This document shows, one piece after another, positions 8,031-16,388 of a DNA stretch of 64,000 bases (its first letter is position 1; each line of letters begins with the position of its first letter). Both the position numbers and the translations under genes were made by a program. Under the pieces are notes generated by a model. It was not told where the DNA came from, did no database searches, and saw nothing but the letters and a program-made list of their open reading frames with translations. Source of the stretch: UBA10003 sp964365025 (GTDB lineage: Bacteria > Patescibacteriota > Patescibacteriia > Magasanikbacterales > UBA10003). The DNA is taken from assembly GCA_964365025.1 (NCBI GenBank), contig CAYIOJ010000002.1:21419-85418 (forward strand). Reading direction: 5' to 3'.

Positions 8031-9438
8031 AATTTTGTTGTTTGTCATTTTAATTGCCGCGGCCGGCTGGGCGGTAAAATTTTTTTGGCAGTCAAAAATT
8101 AACCTTGGTCCGGCCGCATCGGAAAAAAGCGACAACGGATTGTCTCAAATTTTTAAAAATACATCTGAATTGAAAGAAGCGGTTTCATTGATGCCTAATT
8201 TTTTGGGTTACGACAAACCGCGCACTTATTTGGTTTTGTTTTTAAACAATGCCGAGATTCGGCCGGGCGGCGGATTCATCGGCAGTTATGCTTTGGTAAA
8301 AATAGACAAAGGCAGATTGGCGTTTTTTGCCACCAGCGGTTCGGAAAATTTGGATTGGGCGGCGAGCGATGATTTTAAAGTTGAGCCGCCGGAAGCGCTG
8401 AAAAAATATCTGTATTTGACCAATTGGTATTTTCGCGATGCCAATTGGTCGCCGGATTTTCCGGAAAGCAGCCGCGCCGCGCTGTGGTTTTATCGGTTTG
8501 AGGGCGGCCAAGACGGTTCTAAAATTGACGGGGTCATCGGACTGACTCCGCGCGTAGTTGAAGAATTGGCCAAAATTACCGGACCGGTGACAGTGGCTAA
8601 CAAAGTTTTTAACGCGGAAAATATTATTGATGAATTGCAATATCAAGTGGAGGTCGGATTTTTGAAAGATGACACGCCGCGAGCGGAGCGCAAGGAACTG
8701 GTGGGGGATTTGGGGCGCGAGTTGCTTAAAAAAGTCGCGGATTTGCCGCCGTGGAAATGGGCCGGCATTTATTCAATGGCGCAAAAGATGTTTGGGGAAA
8801 AACAGCTGATGATCTGGAGCGCCAATGATGCCATGGAGGCGGCTTTGGTCAAACAGGGGTGGGCCGGAGAAATTAAAAAAGTTGCCGGCGATTTTTTAAT
8901 GGTAGTGGACGCGAATTTATCGGCCTTGAAAACTGATCCCAAGGTTGACCGCTTCATTCGTTATGAAATTAAGCCGGAAGGCGCGCGGCTGAAAGCTCGG
9001 GCAACAATTGCGTATAATCATCATGGGCAATTTGATTGGAAGACCACTCGTTATCGCACCTATACGCGCGTGTATGTTCCATTTGGCAGTGAATTAATCA
9101 GCTCAAGCGGTTTTGTGGAAAACGATAAAATCAAGAGCAAAGGAAAGATTGAGCCCGTGCCAGCCAAAGTAACCGAGGAATTGGGCCAGACGGTGTTTGG
9201 CGGATTTATTGCCGTGGAACCGGGAGAAAAAGAAACTTTGATTTTAGAGTATTATTTGCCGGAAAAAATCGTTCAGCAAGCCGCTCGCGGGTTGTATACA
9301 TTATTTGTTCAAAAGCAATTGGGCAGTGCGGCGTACAAATTGACAGTGGAAGCGAATTTTGGTAAAAAGGACGGGCAGGGAAATTTGCGCGCGGAAACGG
9401 ATTTGAGAGAAGACAGAAGTTTCGACTCGTCATTCTGA
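8005..9438 (+). CDS. DUF4012 family envelope protein
   Basis: 477 residues, ATG at 8005. One N-terminal transmembrane helix (about 8-27), then a large extracytoplasmic domain. The segment YLVLFLNNAEIRPGGGFIGSYA is the diagnostic start of DUF4012, frequently found beside glycosyltransferases in Gram-positive bacteria and CPR. The last residues (SFDSSF) and stop are supplied by a dispersed repeat of the CATTCTGAGCGAAGCG type, so the natural C-terminus may have been altered. Function unknown, probably cell-surface polymer handling. Confidence 0.82.
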   Translation: MSPKRKLIKILLFVILIAAAGWAVKFFWQSKINLGPAASEKSDNGLSQIFKNTSELKEAVSLMPNFLGYDKPRTYLVLFLNNAEIRPGGGFIGSYALVKIDKGRLAFFATSGSENLDWAASDDFKVEPPEALKKYLYLTNWYFRDANWSPDFPESSRAALWFYRFEGGQDGSKIDGVIGLTPRVVEELAKITGPVTVANKVFNAENIIDELQYQVEVGFLKDDTPRAERKELVGDLGRELLKKVADLPPWKWAGIYSMAQKMFGEKQLMIWSANDAMEAALVKQGWAGEIKKVAGDFLMVVDANLSALKTDPKVDRFIRYEIKPEGARLKARATIAYNHHGQFDWKTTRYRTYTRVYVPFGSELISSSGFVENDKIKSKGKIEPVPAKVTEELGQTVFGGFIAVEPGEKETLILEYYLPEKIVQQAARGLYTLFVQKQLGSAAYKLTVEANFGKKDGQGNLRAETDLREDRSFDSSF

Positions 9439-9455
9439 GCGAAGCGAAGAATCTC
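9428..9455. repeat. Dispersed repeat fragment at the DUF4012 stop
   Basis: GTCATTCTGAGCGAAGCG followed by AAGAATCTC, a half-element of the dispersed family. It provides the last codons and stop of the DUF4012 gene and sits in the 22-base gap before mreB. Confidence 0.65.
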
Positions 9456-9460
9456 TTTAT

Positions 9461-10468
9461 ATGTTCATCAAAAAAATTGCCATTGATTTGGGAACCACGA
9501 GCGTTCTGGTGCATGTACCCGGACGCGGCGTTGTGATAAATGAACCGTCAGTAGTGGCTATTTCCAGAGACGACCGCAAAATTTTGGCAGTGGGCGGCGA
9601 AGCCAAAGAAATGCTCGGCCGCACGCCCGAGACAATCATTGCCATGCGGCCGCTTAAAGACGGGGTAATCGCCGATTATCGCTCCACCGAAGCGATGTTG
9701 CGTTATTTTATAAACAAAGCCATTGGCGGATTTAGAATTTTGCGTCCGGAAGTGATGGTGGCGGTGCCGGGCGGCATCACCTCCACCGAGCGCCGCGCCG
9801 TGATTGACGCCACCATTGCCGCCGGCGCCCGCGCCGCCTACATTATTAAGGAGCCGATTGTGGCGGCGATTGGCGCGGACATTCCCATTGGCAGTGCGTC
9901 GGGACATTTGATAGTGGACATTGGCGGCGGCACGGCCGAGATGGCGGTGATCTCACTAGGCGGCATTGTGACAAGCAAATCAGTGCGCATTGGCGGCAAT
10001 CGGCTGGACGCGGCCATTCAGGATTACACACGGCGCAAATACGGCCTGGCTATTGGCGAGCGCACGGCCGAAGAAGTTAAAATCGGTATTGGCTCGGCCA
10101 TGTTTTTGGACAAGAAATTGGAAATGGAAATAAAAGGCCGCGATATGGTTTCCGGTTTGCCGCGCATTTTAAATTTAACTTCTGATGACATTACTGAAGC
10201 CATTCAGCCGGAATTGGAAGGCATGGTTAATTCTTTGAAAGAACTATTATCTGAAACGCCGCCCGAACTCGCGGCTGACGTTATGGACAAGGGTATGGTG
10301 CTGTCCGGCGGTTCTTCGCAGTTGCGCAACATTGAACAATTATTTTCCAAAGCCACCGGCGTGCCGGCTTTTGTGGCTGATGAGCCGGTATTTTGCGTGG
10401 TCAAAGGTACTGGCATTGCTTTGGAAAATTTGGAATCTTACAAAAGATCAATTTTGGCGACAAGGTAA
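9461..10468 (+). CDS. mreB: Rod-shape determining actin homologue MreB
   Basis: 335 residues, the usual MreB length. Actin-fold phosphate loops are clear: IDLGTTSVLVHVPGRG (residues about 7-22), HLIVDIGGGTAEMAVIS (about 148-164) and MVLSGGSSQLRNIEQL (about 280-296). MreB filaments organise peptidoglycan synthesis along the cell cylinder. It follows the DUF4012 gene and precedes a minus-strand RNA gene; its stop is 14 bases from the terminator run of that RNA. Confidence 0.95.
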   Translation: MFIKKIAIDLGTTSVLVHVPGRGVVINEPSVVAISRDDRKILAVGGEAKEMLGRTPETIIAMRPLKDGVIADYRSTEAMLRYFINKAIGGFRILRPEVMVAVPGGITSTERRAVIDATIAAGARAAYIIKEPIVAAIGADIPIGSASGHLIVDIGGGTAEMAVISLGGIVTSKSVRIGGNRLDAAIQDYTRRKYGLAIGERTAEEVKIGIGSAMFLDKKLEMEIKGRDMVSGLPRILNLTSDDITEAIQPELEGMVNSLKELLSETPPELAADVMDKGMVLSGGSSQLRNIEQLFSKATGVPAFVADEPVFCVVKGTGIALENLESYKRSILATR

Positions 10469-10481
10469 AGGGTTGTCGTTC

Positions 10482-10515
10482 AAAAAAAAGACCGCCCGAG
10501 CCGAAGCCGGGGCGG
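10482..10515 (-). terminator. Intrinsic terminator of the structured RNA
   Basis: On the minus strand a hairpin (CCGCCC...GGGCGG with a GGCTTCGGCT centre, 10515-10492) is followed by eight T (10489-10482). No T-run follows on the plus strand, so it works for minus-strand transcription. Confidence 0.85.
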
Positions 10516-10965
10516 AGGGAGCGGAATCAGTTGCGATTCCGCAGGTTGGTTTGAGTTGCGCCGTTTGCGGGTGCGGCGCCGGACTGCGTCACTGCAGACC
10601 TTCCTTGTCGCGGTTCTCTCGCGGTTTAAGAGGCTCGAGCGCCCTAGGAGAAGGGCGTCCCCCCCACGAGGTTAGAAACGAGGTAGCAGCAATCCAGTCC
10701 GCACCCGCATTCAGCGACCTTCATGGAAAAAAGCAGCCTATCATGTTTACCGTGCGGTCGCCCCCCGACGAACGCACAGTTATGATAGGGCGGGTAATTA
10801 CTTAACCCGCGCCAGTTCCCGGACACGAACGGTCCGTACTCCGCTTCTTCCTTCTTGGCCGTGAAGGTCGGCCGGTTGAGGAATTTCGGCAGGAGTGTCC
10901 TGCCGAAATCTAAACGCGCTTTGAGAATACGCTCTCGCCGCGCGCCCAGACCAAGTTTGCGAATA
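10482..10965 (-). ncRNA. Unidentified structured RNA, about 480 nt
   Basis: A GC-rich non-coding block between mreB and the GT4 gene. On the minus strand it has a promoter (10972-11001) and a hairpin with a run of eight T (10515-10482). Inside are many strong helices: 10883-10894 with 10898-10909 (12 pairs), 10736-10743 with 10782-10789, 10790-10795 with 10805-10810, and a long-range helix of 10568-10574 and 10581-10586 with 10695-10707. A short CACGGTAAAC...TAGGCTGC stretch recalls one part of RNase P RNA, but the invariant GAGGAAAGTCC and ACAGAA...GGCTTA blocks are missing. No tmRNA tRNA-like end is seen. Strand confidence is higher than family confidence. Confidence 0.7.
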
Positions 10966-10971
10966 TGGCTT

Positions 10972-11001
10972 ATGCTACCATAAATTGACTGTGATTGTCA
11001 A
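10972..11001 (-). promoter_or_regulatory. Promoter of the structured RNA
   Basis: Perfect TTGACA (11001-10996) and TAGCAT (10977-10972) separated by 18 bases on the minus strand. Expected start near 10965. Confidence 0.65.
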
Positions 11002-11021
11002 TAAATAAGCTGTGAATATCT

Positions 11022-12182
11022 ATGCTATTATTGATTGACGCTTCGCGCGCCAACAATGAACAAAAAACCGGCGTAGAATGGTACGCTTTTTTTGTGATTC
11101 AGGAATTGAAAAAAATTGTGCCGACGGAGACGCGCGTGGTTCTTTACACCCGCGAGCCGCTCCAGGGTGAGTTGGCGCGATTGCCGTCAAATTGGCAGGA
11201 GCAAGTTCTGCCTTGGCCGCCACGGCGGCTCTGGACGCAGATTCGTTTGTCCTGGGAGATTTGGCGCGTGAAAAGAGGGGCGCGTGATTACGCCGCCGGC
11301 GCCAAAGAGAAAGAGTTGGCGCTGTTTGTGCCGGCGCATGTTTTGCCTTTAATTTGCCCGATCAATACTTTTATCACCATCCATGATTTGGGGGGTTTGC
11401 GTTTTCCAGCCGGCTATTCTTTGTTTGAAAAATGGTACGCGCGATTTGCCACTTGGTTCGCCCTGCGCCGCGCTACAGTTTTTACTCCGTCGGAATTCAG
11501 CCGTCGAGAGATTATGAACGTGTTTGGCAATGGGAAAATTATAGTCGCGCCCAATGGTTTTGATGATTCAAAATATCATTTGATTGATGATAAAAAAGCG
11601 ATCGGGCAAATTTTGGAAAAATATAATATCCGGCCGCCGTATTTTTTAAGCATCAGCCGGCTGGAAGAAAAGAAAAACACGGTCGGTATTGTTGAGGCGT
11701 ATAAAATTTTTAAAGAAAAAATATCTCTGCAATCCAATTCAGAAAATTATTCACTGGTTCTTTTGGGCAAGCCCGGATTTGGTTATACAAAAGTGGCGGA
11801 GGCGATTAAGAAATCCGGCTATCAGCACACCATTATTATACCCGGGTGGGTAAAGGCCGAGGATGTGCCGTATTTGATGAGTGGCGCCAGCGCTTTTATT
11901 TTCCCGAGTTTTTACGAGGGCTTTGGCATTCCGGTTTTGGAAGCCATGGCTTGCGGCGTTCCGGTAATTGTTTCTAATCGCGCGGCTTTGCCCGAGGTGG
12001 CGGACAACGCCGCTTTGCTCGTTGACCCATACAAGCCCGGGGACATCGCGCGGGCAATGCTGGAAATTGTTTCTTCTCCGGCCTTGAGTGACGAATTGGT
12101 TGGGCGGGGATTGGCTCGGGCACGGGAGTTTGGGTGGGAGAGGGCTGCGGGGAAGATTTGGGGTATTTTGACAAAATACTGA
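11022..12182 (+). CDS. Glycosyltransferase family 4 (GT-B)
   Basis: 386 residues. Two Rossmann-like domains; the C-terminal one has the family pattern SRLEEKKNTVGIVEAYKIF, then FPSFYEGFGIPVLEAMACGVPVIVSNRAALPEVADNAA, containing the E-x7-E motif that binds the donor nucleotide sugar. It probably adds a hexose to a surface lipid or polysaccharide. Starts with MLLLIDASRANNEQKTGVEW, typical of the mannosyltransferase-like subgroup. A promoter for the next gene lies in its last codons. Confidence 0.88.
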   Translation: MLLLIDASRANNEQKTGVEWYAFFVIQELKKIVPTETRVVLYTREPLQGELARLPSNWQEQVLPWPPRRLWTQIRLSWEIWRVKRGARDYAAGAKEKELALFVPAHVLPLICPINTFITIHDLGGLRFPAGYSLFEKWYARFATWFALRRATVFTPSEFSRREIMNVFGNGKIIVAPNGFDDSKYHLIDDKKAIGQILEKYNIRPPYFLSISRLEEKKNTVGIVEAYKIFKEKISLQSNSENYSLVLLGKPGFGYTKVAEAIKKSGYQHTIIIPGWVKAEDVPYLMSGASAFIFPSFYEGFGIPVLEAMACGVPVIVSNRAALPEVADNAALLVDPYKPGDIARAMLEIVSSPALSDELVGRGLARAREFGWERAAGKIWGILTKY

Positions 12183-12195
12183 TTTATGCTATAAT
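12168..12195 (+). promoter_or_regulatory. Promoter of the first DUF4143 ATPase gene
   Basis: TTGACA at 12168-12173 and TATAAT at 12190-12195 with a 16-base spacer, overlapping the end of the GT4 gene and 39 bases before ATG at 12235. Confidence 0.75.
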
Positions 12196-12234
12196 TGATG
12201 TATATGTTAATTTTAGCGTAATAATCTATTTTTT

Positions 12235-13446
12235 ATGTATATTAAGCGAAAAATTGAGGATGAAATTCTCAAATATATTAAAAGGCCGGAAATTATAGCT
12301 TTAGTTGGCCCTCGCCAGTGCGGGAAAACAACCACTATTAAAAAAATTTATAACGATTTGAAAAAAGCGATTTTTTTGACCTTTGAGGATCAGGATACCC
12401 TTAATTTGTTTGAAAATAGTATCAAAAAGTTTATCAGTGTTTATGTCGCCGGCAACGACTATGTTTTTATTGATGAGTTTCAATATGCGAAAAACGGGGG
12501 AAAACTTTTGAAATATATCTACGACATCCACCACACGAAGATAATTATATCCGGGTCATCAGCTCTTGACTTGACTGTCAAGGCGGCGAAGCATCTGGTG
12601 GGCCGGGTGTTTGTTTTGGAAATGCTGCCGTTTGATTTTGGGGAATATCTGCTGTATCGCGACGGAGAATATTATGCCATTTATGAAAAAAATAAAATTG
12701 ATTTAAGAAGTATTATCAAAAATTCATTAACCGAAAAACAAAGTAAAATTATAAAAAAATATTTTGAAGAATACGCCCTTTGGGGAGGATATCCGGCCGT
12801 GGTTTTGTCAAAAACCGAGGAAGAAAAAAAAGAAGTTTTGAAAAATATCTACAATACTTATTTTTTGCGAGATGTGAAAGATATTTTGGGATTAGTCGAT
12901 GATTACAAATTAGGAAAATTGATTAAGGCGCTGGCTCTGCAAATCGGTAATATGATTGAATATGGAGAACTAACGGAAGTTTCCGAATTTTCCTATCATA
13001 CATTGAAAAAGTATCTTAATTTTTTGAGTAAAACATACATAGCCGGTTTTATTCATCCTTTTTACGGGAACAAAAGGAAAGAAATTGTGAAGAATAAAAA
13101 AGTGTATTTTTTTGATACCGGTCTGCGAAATCACATTGTAAATGATTTTCAGATATTAAGCGCGCGTCAAGATGTTGGCGCTTTGCTTGAAAATGCTTGT
13201 TTTATGCAGTTTATCAAAAACAAATATTCGCCGCAGTATTGGCGGGATAAGAATAAAAACGAAGTAGATTTTATTTTAGACATCGGAGACGGAAAATATT
13301 CGGCTCTGGAAATAAAGTTAAATCAAAATAAATGTCGCCTGCCCGCCGTTTTTAAAGATAACTATAAAGATTTTTTGACCTTTTGCGCGTATTTTAATGA
13401 AACCAATAAAGAGAAAGAAAATGGTCTGTTTTTACCTCTGCTCTAA
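12235..13446 (+). CDS. AAA_14 / DUF4143 ATPase (first copy)
   Basis: 403 residues. N-terminal P-loop ATPase: LVGPRQCGKTTTIKKI (Walker A, about residues 22-37), VFIDEFQYAKNGG (Walker B), and an ISGSSALDL sensor segment. The C-terminal part has the DUF4143 fold with the FDTGLRNHI and N-E-V-D-F-I-L pattern plus A-L-E-I-K, a PD-(D/E)xK nuclease-like motif. The role of this family is not established. A second member, only moderately similar, is at 37287-38531. Composition is AT-rich compared with neighbours, as is common for mobile genes. Confidence 0.85.
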   Translation: MYIKRKIEDEILKYIKRPEIIALVGPRQCGKTTTIKKIYNDLKKAIFLTFEDQDTLNLFENSIKKFISVYVAGNDYVFIDEFQYAKNGGKLLKYIYDIHHTKIIISGSSALDLTVKAAKHLVGRVFVLEMLPFDFGEYLLYRDGEYYAIYEKNKIDLRSIIKNSLTEKQSKIIKKYFEEYALWGGYPAVVLSKTEEEKKEVLKNIYNTYFLRDVKDILGLVDDYKLGKLIKALALQIGNMIEYGELTEVSEFSYHTLKKYLNFLSKTYIAGFIHPFYGNKRKEIVKNKKVYFFDTGLRNHIVNDFQILSARQDVGALLENACFMQFIKNKYSPQYWRDKNKNEVDFILDIGDGKYSALEIKLNQNKCRLPAVFKDNYKDFLTFCAYFNETNKEKENGLFLPLL

Positions 13447-13460
13447 GTGTGTTAATACAT

Positions 13461-13496
13461 GAGATTGCTTCATCGCTTCGTTCCTCGCAATGACAG
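13461..13496. repeat. Dispersed repeat element
   Basis: GAGATTGCTTCATCGCTTCG then TTCCTCGCAATGACAG, inverse orientation of the CATTGCGAG...GAAGCAATCTC family, in the gap between the ATPase and holB. Confidence 0.75.
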
Positions 13497-13527
13497 TTGT
13501 TGGGCAGTCTGTCAGGATAAAAAATTG

Positions 13528-13556
13528 TTGCCAATTAAACTCGCGACTGGTATAAT
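13528..13556 (+). promoter_or_regulatory. Promoter of holB, leaderless arrangement
   Basis: TTGCCA (13528-13533), 17-base spacer, perfect TATAAT (13551-13556). The ATG is at 13563, only 6 bases after the -10 box, so the transcript should begin at or next to the start codon. Confidence 0.75.
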
Positions 13557-13562
13557 AAGGTC

Positions 13563-14573
13563 ATGCTTATCGGCCATTCAGCCCAGCTAAATTTTTTACG
13601 CCGTTCCTTTGATAGCGGTCGTTTGGCGCACGCCTATATTTTCGTCGGGCCGGAAGGAGTAGGCAAAAAAAAAATGGCGTTGGAATTGGCTAATTGGTGT
13701 TTGGAGCGAATCGCACCTGCTGGATTCCCGATCAGGTCGGGAATGACAACGGCTGAATCAGCTGATGATTTAAGCCATGACTGGCAGATCAAATTTGTGG
13801 AGCGGGTTTATGACGATAAAACCGGCAAACTGCGCAAAGACATTTCCATTAAACAAATTCATGAAATTCGGGAATCGCTAAATCATCATTCTTTGGTAAG
13901 TTCCTATAAAATTGTTATAATAGATTCAGCCGAGCGGATGAGCATTGGCGCGGCTAATGCCTTGCTTAAAACTTTGGAAGAGCCCAGCCCCAAAACATTG
14001 ATTGTGCTTTTGACTATTGATGAAAAGGCCTTGCCCAGCACCATTGTTTCGCGCTGTCAGGTCGTGCGATTTTATCAAGTGCCAACCAAGGAAATTTATG
14101 AGGCGTTGGTGGAAAAAGGTGTGAAGAGAGACGCGGCTTTGGAAACCGCCCGTTTGTCTTTTGGTTCGCCCGGCCGGGCGCTTAATTTATTGGCTGATTC
14201 TGAAAAATTAAAATTTTGTCAAGATGAACGCGCTCGATTTTGGGAATTATTAAAAAATGGACTGGCGGAAAGATTGGCGCGAGTGGCTGATTTATTCGGG
14301 AGCAAAGACGACCACATGGAAGCGCGCGATAAATTGATTGAAATTTTGCAGATTTGGCAGATTTTGTGGCGCGATATTTTGTCGGCGCGGCAGGGAGCGG
14401 TGGAACTGGTGGCCAATATTTCCGAGGAAGAGGAAATCCAAAAACAAACCAAAAGATACAGTGGGGCGCAAATCTTTGGCGTGATTAAAAAAATTGAAGA
14501 ATCAATTGTCCTGTTGCGCCAAAACATCAATCCAAAATTGATAATTGAAAATTTAATTTTGAGTTTTTATTAA
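13563..14573 (+). CDS. holB: DNA polymerase III delta-prime-like clamp loader subunit
   Basis: 336 residues. Clamp-loader AAA+ fold: HSAQLNFLRRSF start, P-loop-like FVGPEGVGKKKMALELA (about 28-44), then SIKQIHEIRESLNHH, DSAERMSIGAANALLKTLEEP (Walker B region) and STIVSRCQVVRF (the S-R-C arginine-finger motif). It helps load the sliding clamp onto DNA. A dispersed repeat at 13711-13750 encodes residues about 50-63 (APAGFPIRSGMTT), where the family normally carries its zinc-binding cysteines. Apparently transcribed leaderless. Confidence 0.88.
   Translation: MLIGHSAQLNFLRRSFDSGRLAHAYIFVGPEGVGKKKMALELANWCLERIAPAGFPIRSGMTTAESADDLSHDWQIKFVERVYDDKTGKLRKDISIKQIHEIRESLNHHSLVSSYKIVIIDSAERMSIGAANALLKTLEEPSPKTLIVLLTIDEKALPSTIVSRCQVVRFYQVPTKEIYEALVEKGVKRDAALETARLSFGSPGRALNLLADSEKLKFCQDERARFWELLKNGLAERLARVADLFGSKDDHMEARDKLIEILQIWQILWRDILSARQGAVELVANISEEEEIQKQTKRYSGAQIFGVIKKIEESIVLLRQNINPKLIIENLILSFY
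13711..13750. repeat. Dispersed repeat element inside holB
   Basis: Core TTCCCGATCAGGTCGGGAA with flanks GCACCTGCTGGA and TGACAA, a palindromic member of the dispersed family, read in frame as about 13 residues of the delta-prime protein. Confidence 0.75.
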
Positions 14574-14583
14574 AAATAGAAAA

Positions 14584-14663
14584 TGTCATGCTGAATTTAT
14601 TTCAGCATCTCATGAGATCCCGAAACCTGCCTACCGGACAGGCAGGCAAGTTCGGGATGACGC
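14584..14663. repeat. Compound dispersed palindrome
   Basis: Two stacked palindromes: ATGCTGAA...TTCAGCAT, then ATCCCGAA...TTCGGGAT enclosing CCTGCCTACCGGACAGGCAGG. Located between holB and the lipoprotein gene. Confidence 0.85.
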
Positions 14664-14672
14664 GGTAAATAT

Positions 14673-15749
14673 ATGCGCAAAACAATTATTTTTTTCGGTT
14701 TAATTCTCTCCGCACTGGTGTTGGTTGGCGCCGGCTGCCAGATCGGGCCCTTTAGTTTTGGCGGTGGCGGGGCCGCCGGCAATGATGGCGGAATTTTCAA
14801 AAGCGCTGACAAAGCCGAGACTTGGGTGCAGAAGACGCAAATTTTGGCCACGGGCGGACAAATTAAAAATTTTGGCAACATTAATATCATCAGTTTCGTT
14901 TTTGATCCGTCTGATCGCAACGCTTTTTATGCCGGGTCTGCCGGCAACGGCCTATTTTACAGCTATGACGCGGGCGCGAGCTGGCAACAACCGGCGCAGA
15001 TTACGGCCGGCGCGATTCGCTCCATTGCCGTTGATCCGAAAAATAAATGCGTGATTTACCTTGCCGTTGGTAATCAGATTTTGAAATCAGTTGATTGCAA
15101 TCGCAACTACGTTTCAATTTATCAGGAAACGCGGCCGGACGTGATTTTGAATCAAATTGCAGTTGATTCTTACAATACAACCAATCTTTTTGTGGGTAAT
15201 AGCGTTGGCGATTTGATAAAGAGTTCTGACGCCGGCAAGTCTTGGGTAGTGATTCGCCATTTTGATAATTCTGTTGCCAAGATACTCATGAATCCGCTGG
15301 ATACGCGTAAAATGTACGTGGCCACGCAGGATTATGGAATCTTTCGCACCGGCGACGCGGGGAAATCCTGGGTGGATTTGAATCAGGGATTGAAGCAGTA
15401 CGGCGGCGCGTTTGTGTTTCATGATTTGATTTTGATGGACGCCAAGGCCGAGAGTTTACTTCTGTCTTCGCAGTACGGTTTGATTAAATCCGGCGATGCC
15501 GGAGTCAGTTGGACCGCGCTGGCACTTTTGACTCCGCCTTCCGGCGCTGATATCAGGGTCGCGGCAATCAATCCGCAAAATCCGCAGGAAATTTTTTACG
15601 CCACGCCGTCAACTTTTTACAAATCATTTGACGGCGGAGTAAAATGGACCACTAAAAAATTGCCGAGCACGCGTTTGCCGACCGTTTTGGTCAACGATCC
15701 GACAGAACCAAAAATAATGTATATGGGATTTTTACAAGTGAAAAAATGA
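14673..15749 (+). CDS. Lipoprotein with Asp-box (BNR/sortilin-like) repeats
   Basis: 358 residues. Signal peptide with lipobox VGAGC, putting the lipidated cysteine at residue 22. The mature part contains at least five Asp-box units (SYDAGASW, SSDAGKSW, TGDAGKSW, SGDAGVSW, SFDGGVKW), each at the turn of a propeller blade. Asp-box propellers occur in sialidases, sortilins and photosystem assembly factors; no catalytic signature is seen, so surface binding or assembly is only a guess. It is flanked on both sides by dispersed repeats. Confidence 0.82.
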   Translation: MRKTIIFFGLILSALVLVGAGCQIGPFSFGGGGAAGNDGGIFKSADKAETWVQKTQILATGGQIKNFGNINIISFVFDPSDRNAFYAGSAGNGLFYSYDAGASWQQPAQITAGAIRSIAVDPKNKCVIYLAVGNQILKSVDCNRNYVSIYQETRPDVILNQIAVDSYNTTNLFVGNSVGDLIKSSDAGKSWVVIRHFDNSVAKILMNPLDTRKMYVATQDYGIFRTGDAGKSWVDLNQGLKQYGGAFVFHDLILMDAKAESLLLSSQYGLIKSGDAGVSWTALALLTPPSGADIRVAAINPQNPQEIFYATPSTFYKSFDGGVKWTTKKLPSTRLPTVLVNDPTEPKIMYMGFLQVKK

Positions 15750-15829
15750 CCCCGATGAATATCGGGGTCATCCCGAACTTGTTTCGGGATCTTATTTCTA
15801 GAAGATGCTGAAACAAGTTCAGCATGACA
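15749..15829. repeat. Compound dispersed palindrome before frr
   Basis: Three palindromic units in a row: GACCCCGAT...ATCGGGGTC, ATCCCGAAC...TTCGGGAT, and ATGCTGAAACAAGTTCAGCAT. The last ATG of the repeat is in frame with frr and gives a false upstream start. Confidence 0.85.
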
Positions 15830-15835
15830 TCAATT

Positions 15836-16387
15836 ATGCTCAACTTAGACACTTTTCGTCCTCAATTCACTAAAATTCTTGACCATCTGAAAAACGAACT
15901 CGGCTCTTTGCGCACGGGCCGGGCCAACGCCGCTGTTTTGGATTCGGTTCAGGTGCAGGCTTATGGACAAAGTATGCTGTTAAAAAGCATTGCTTCGATC
16001 AGCGTGCCGGACGCGCGCACCATTGCCGTGGAGCCTTGGGATAAGGGATTGCTCAAAGATGTGGAAAAAGCGATTGTGGAAGCCAAACTCGGTATCAATC
16101 CTGTTAATGAGGGCCAGTTGATTCGTTTGCCCATGCCCTCTTTGACCGAGGAATCGCGCCGGGATTTAATTAAGATTCTCAATCAAAAGTTGGAACAAGG
16201 GCGCATTACCGCGCGCCAGCTGCGCGACACGGTGCGGGAAAAAATCGTGCAGGAAGAAAAAGAAAAATTAATCGGCGAGGACCAGCGCTTTCGCCTTCAG
16301 CAAAAATTGGATGAAATGGTGAAAGAAATAAACGACAAAATCAAGGTGATGGGTGAAGAAAAAGAAAAGGAAATAATGACAGTTTAA
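15836..16387 (+). CDS. frr: Ribosome recycling factor
   Basis: 183 residues, the family length. Splits post-termination ribosomes with EF-G. Conserved elements: LKNELGSLRTGRANAAVLDSVQVQAYG, the domain II loop, and RRDLIKILNQKLEQGRITARQLRD. The start MLNLDTFRPQ at 15836 is chosen; the ATG at 15824 belongs to the repeat. One base separates its stop from glycyl-tRNA synthetase. Confidence 0.96.
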   Translation: MLNLDTFRPQFTKILDHLKNELGSLRTGRANAAVLDSVQVQAYGQSMLLKSIASISVPDARTIAVEPWDKGLLKDVEKAIVEAKLGINPVNEGQLIRLPMPSLTEESRRDLIKILNQKLEQGRITARQLRDTVREKIVQEEKEKLIGEDQRFRLQQKLDEMVKEINDKIKVMGEEKEKEIMTV

Positions 16388-16388
16388 T

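Noticed and set aside
10700..10760. SRP RNA-like AAAAGCAGCC segment on the plus strand
   Set aside because: The flanking GGTCAGG...GGAAGGA elements are absent, and promoter and terminator point to the minus strand.
10332..10805. Open frame overlapping the end of mreB
   Set aside because: It runs into the structured RNA, has no motif or start signal, and its composition follows RNA pairing rather than codons.
10482..10965. Calling the structured RNA RNase P RNA
   Set aside because: CACGGTAAAC and TAGGCTGC resemble one region, but the universally conserved GAGGAAAGTCC and ACAGAA...GGCTTA blocks were not found on either strand.
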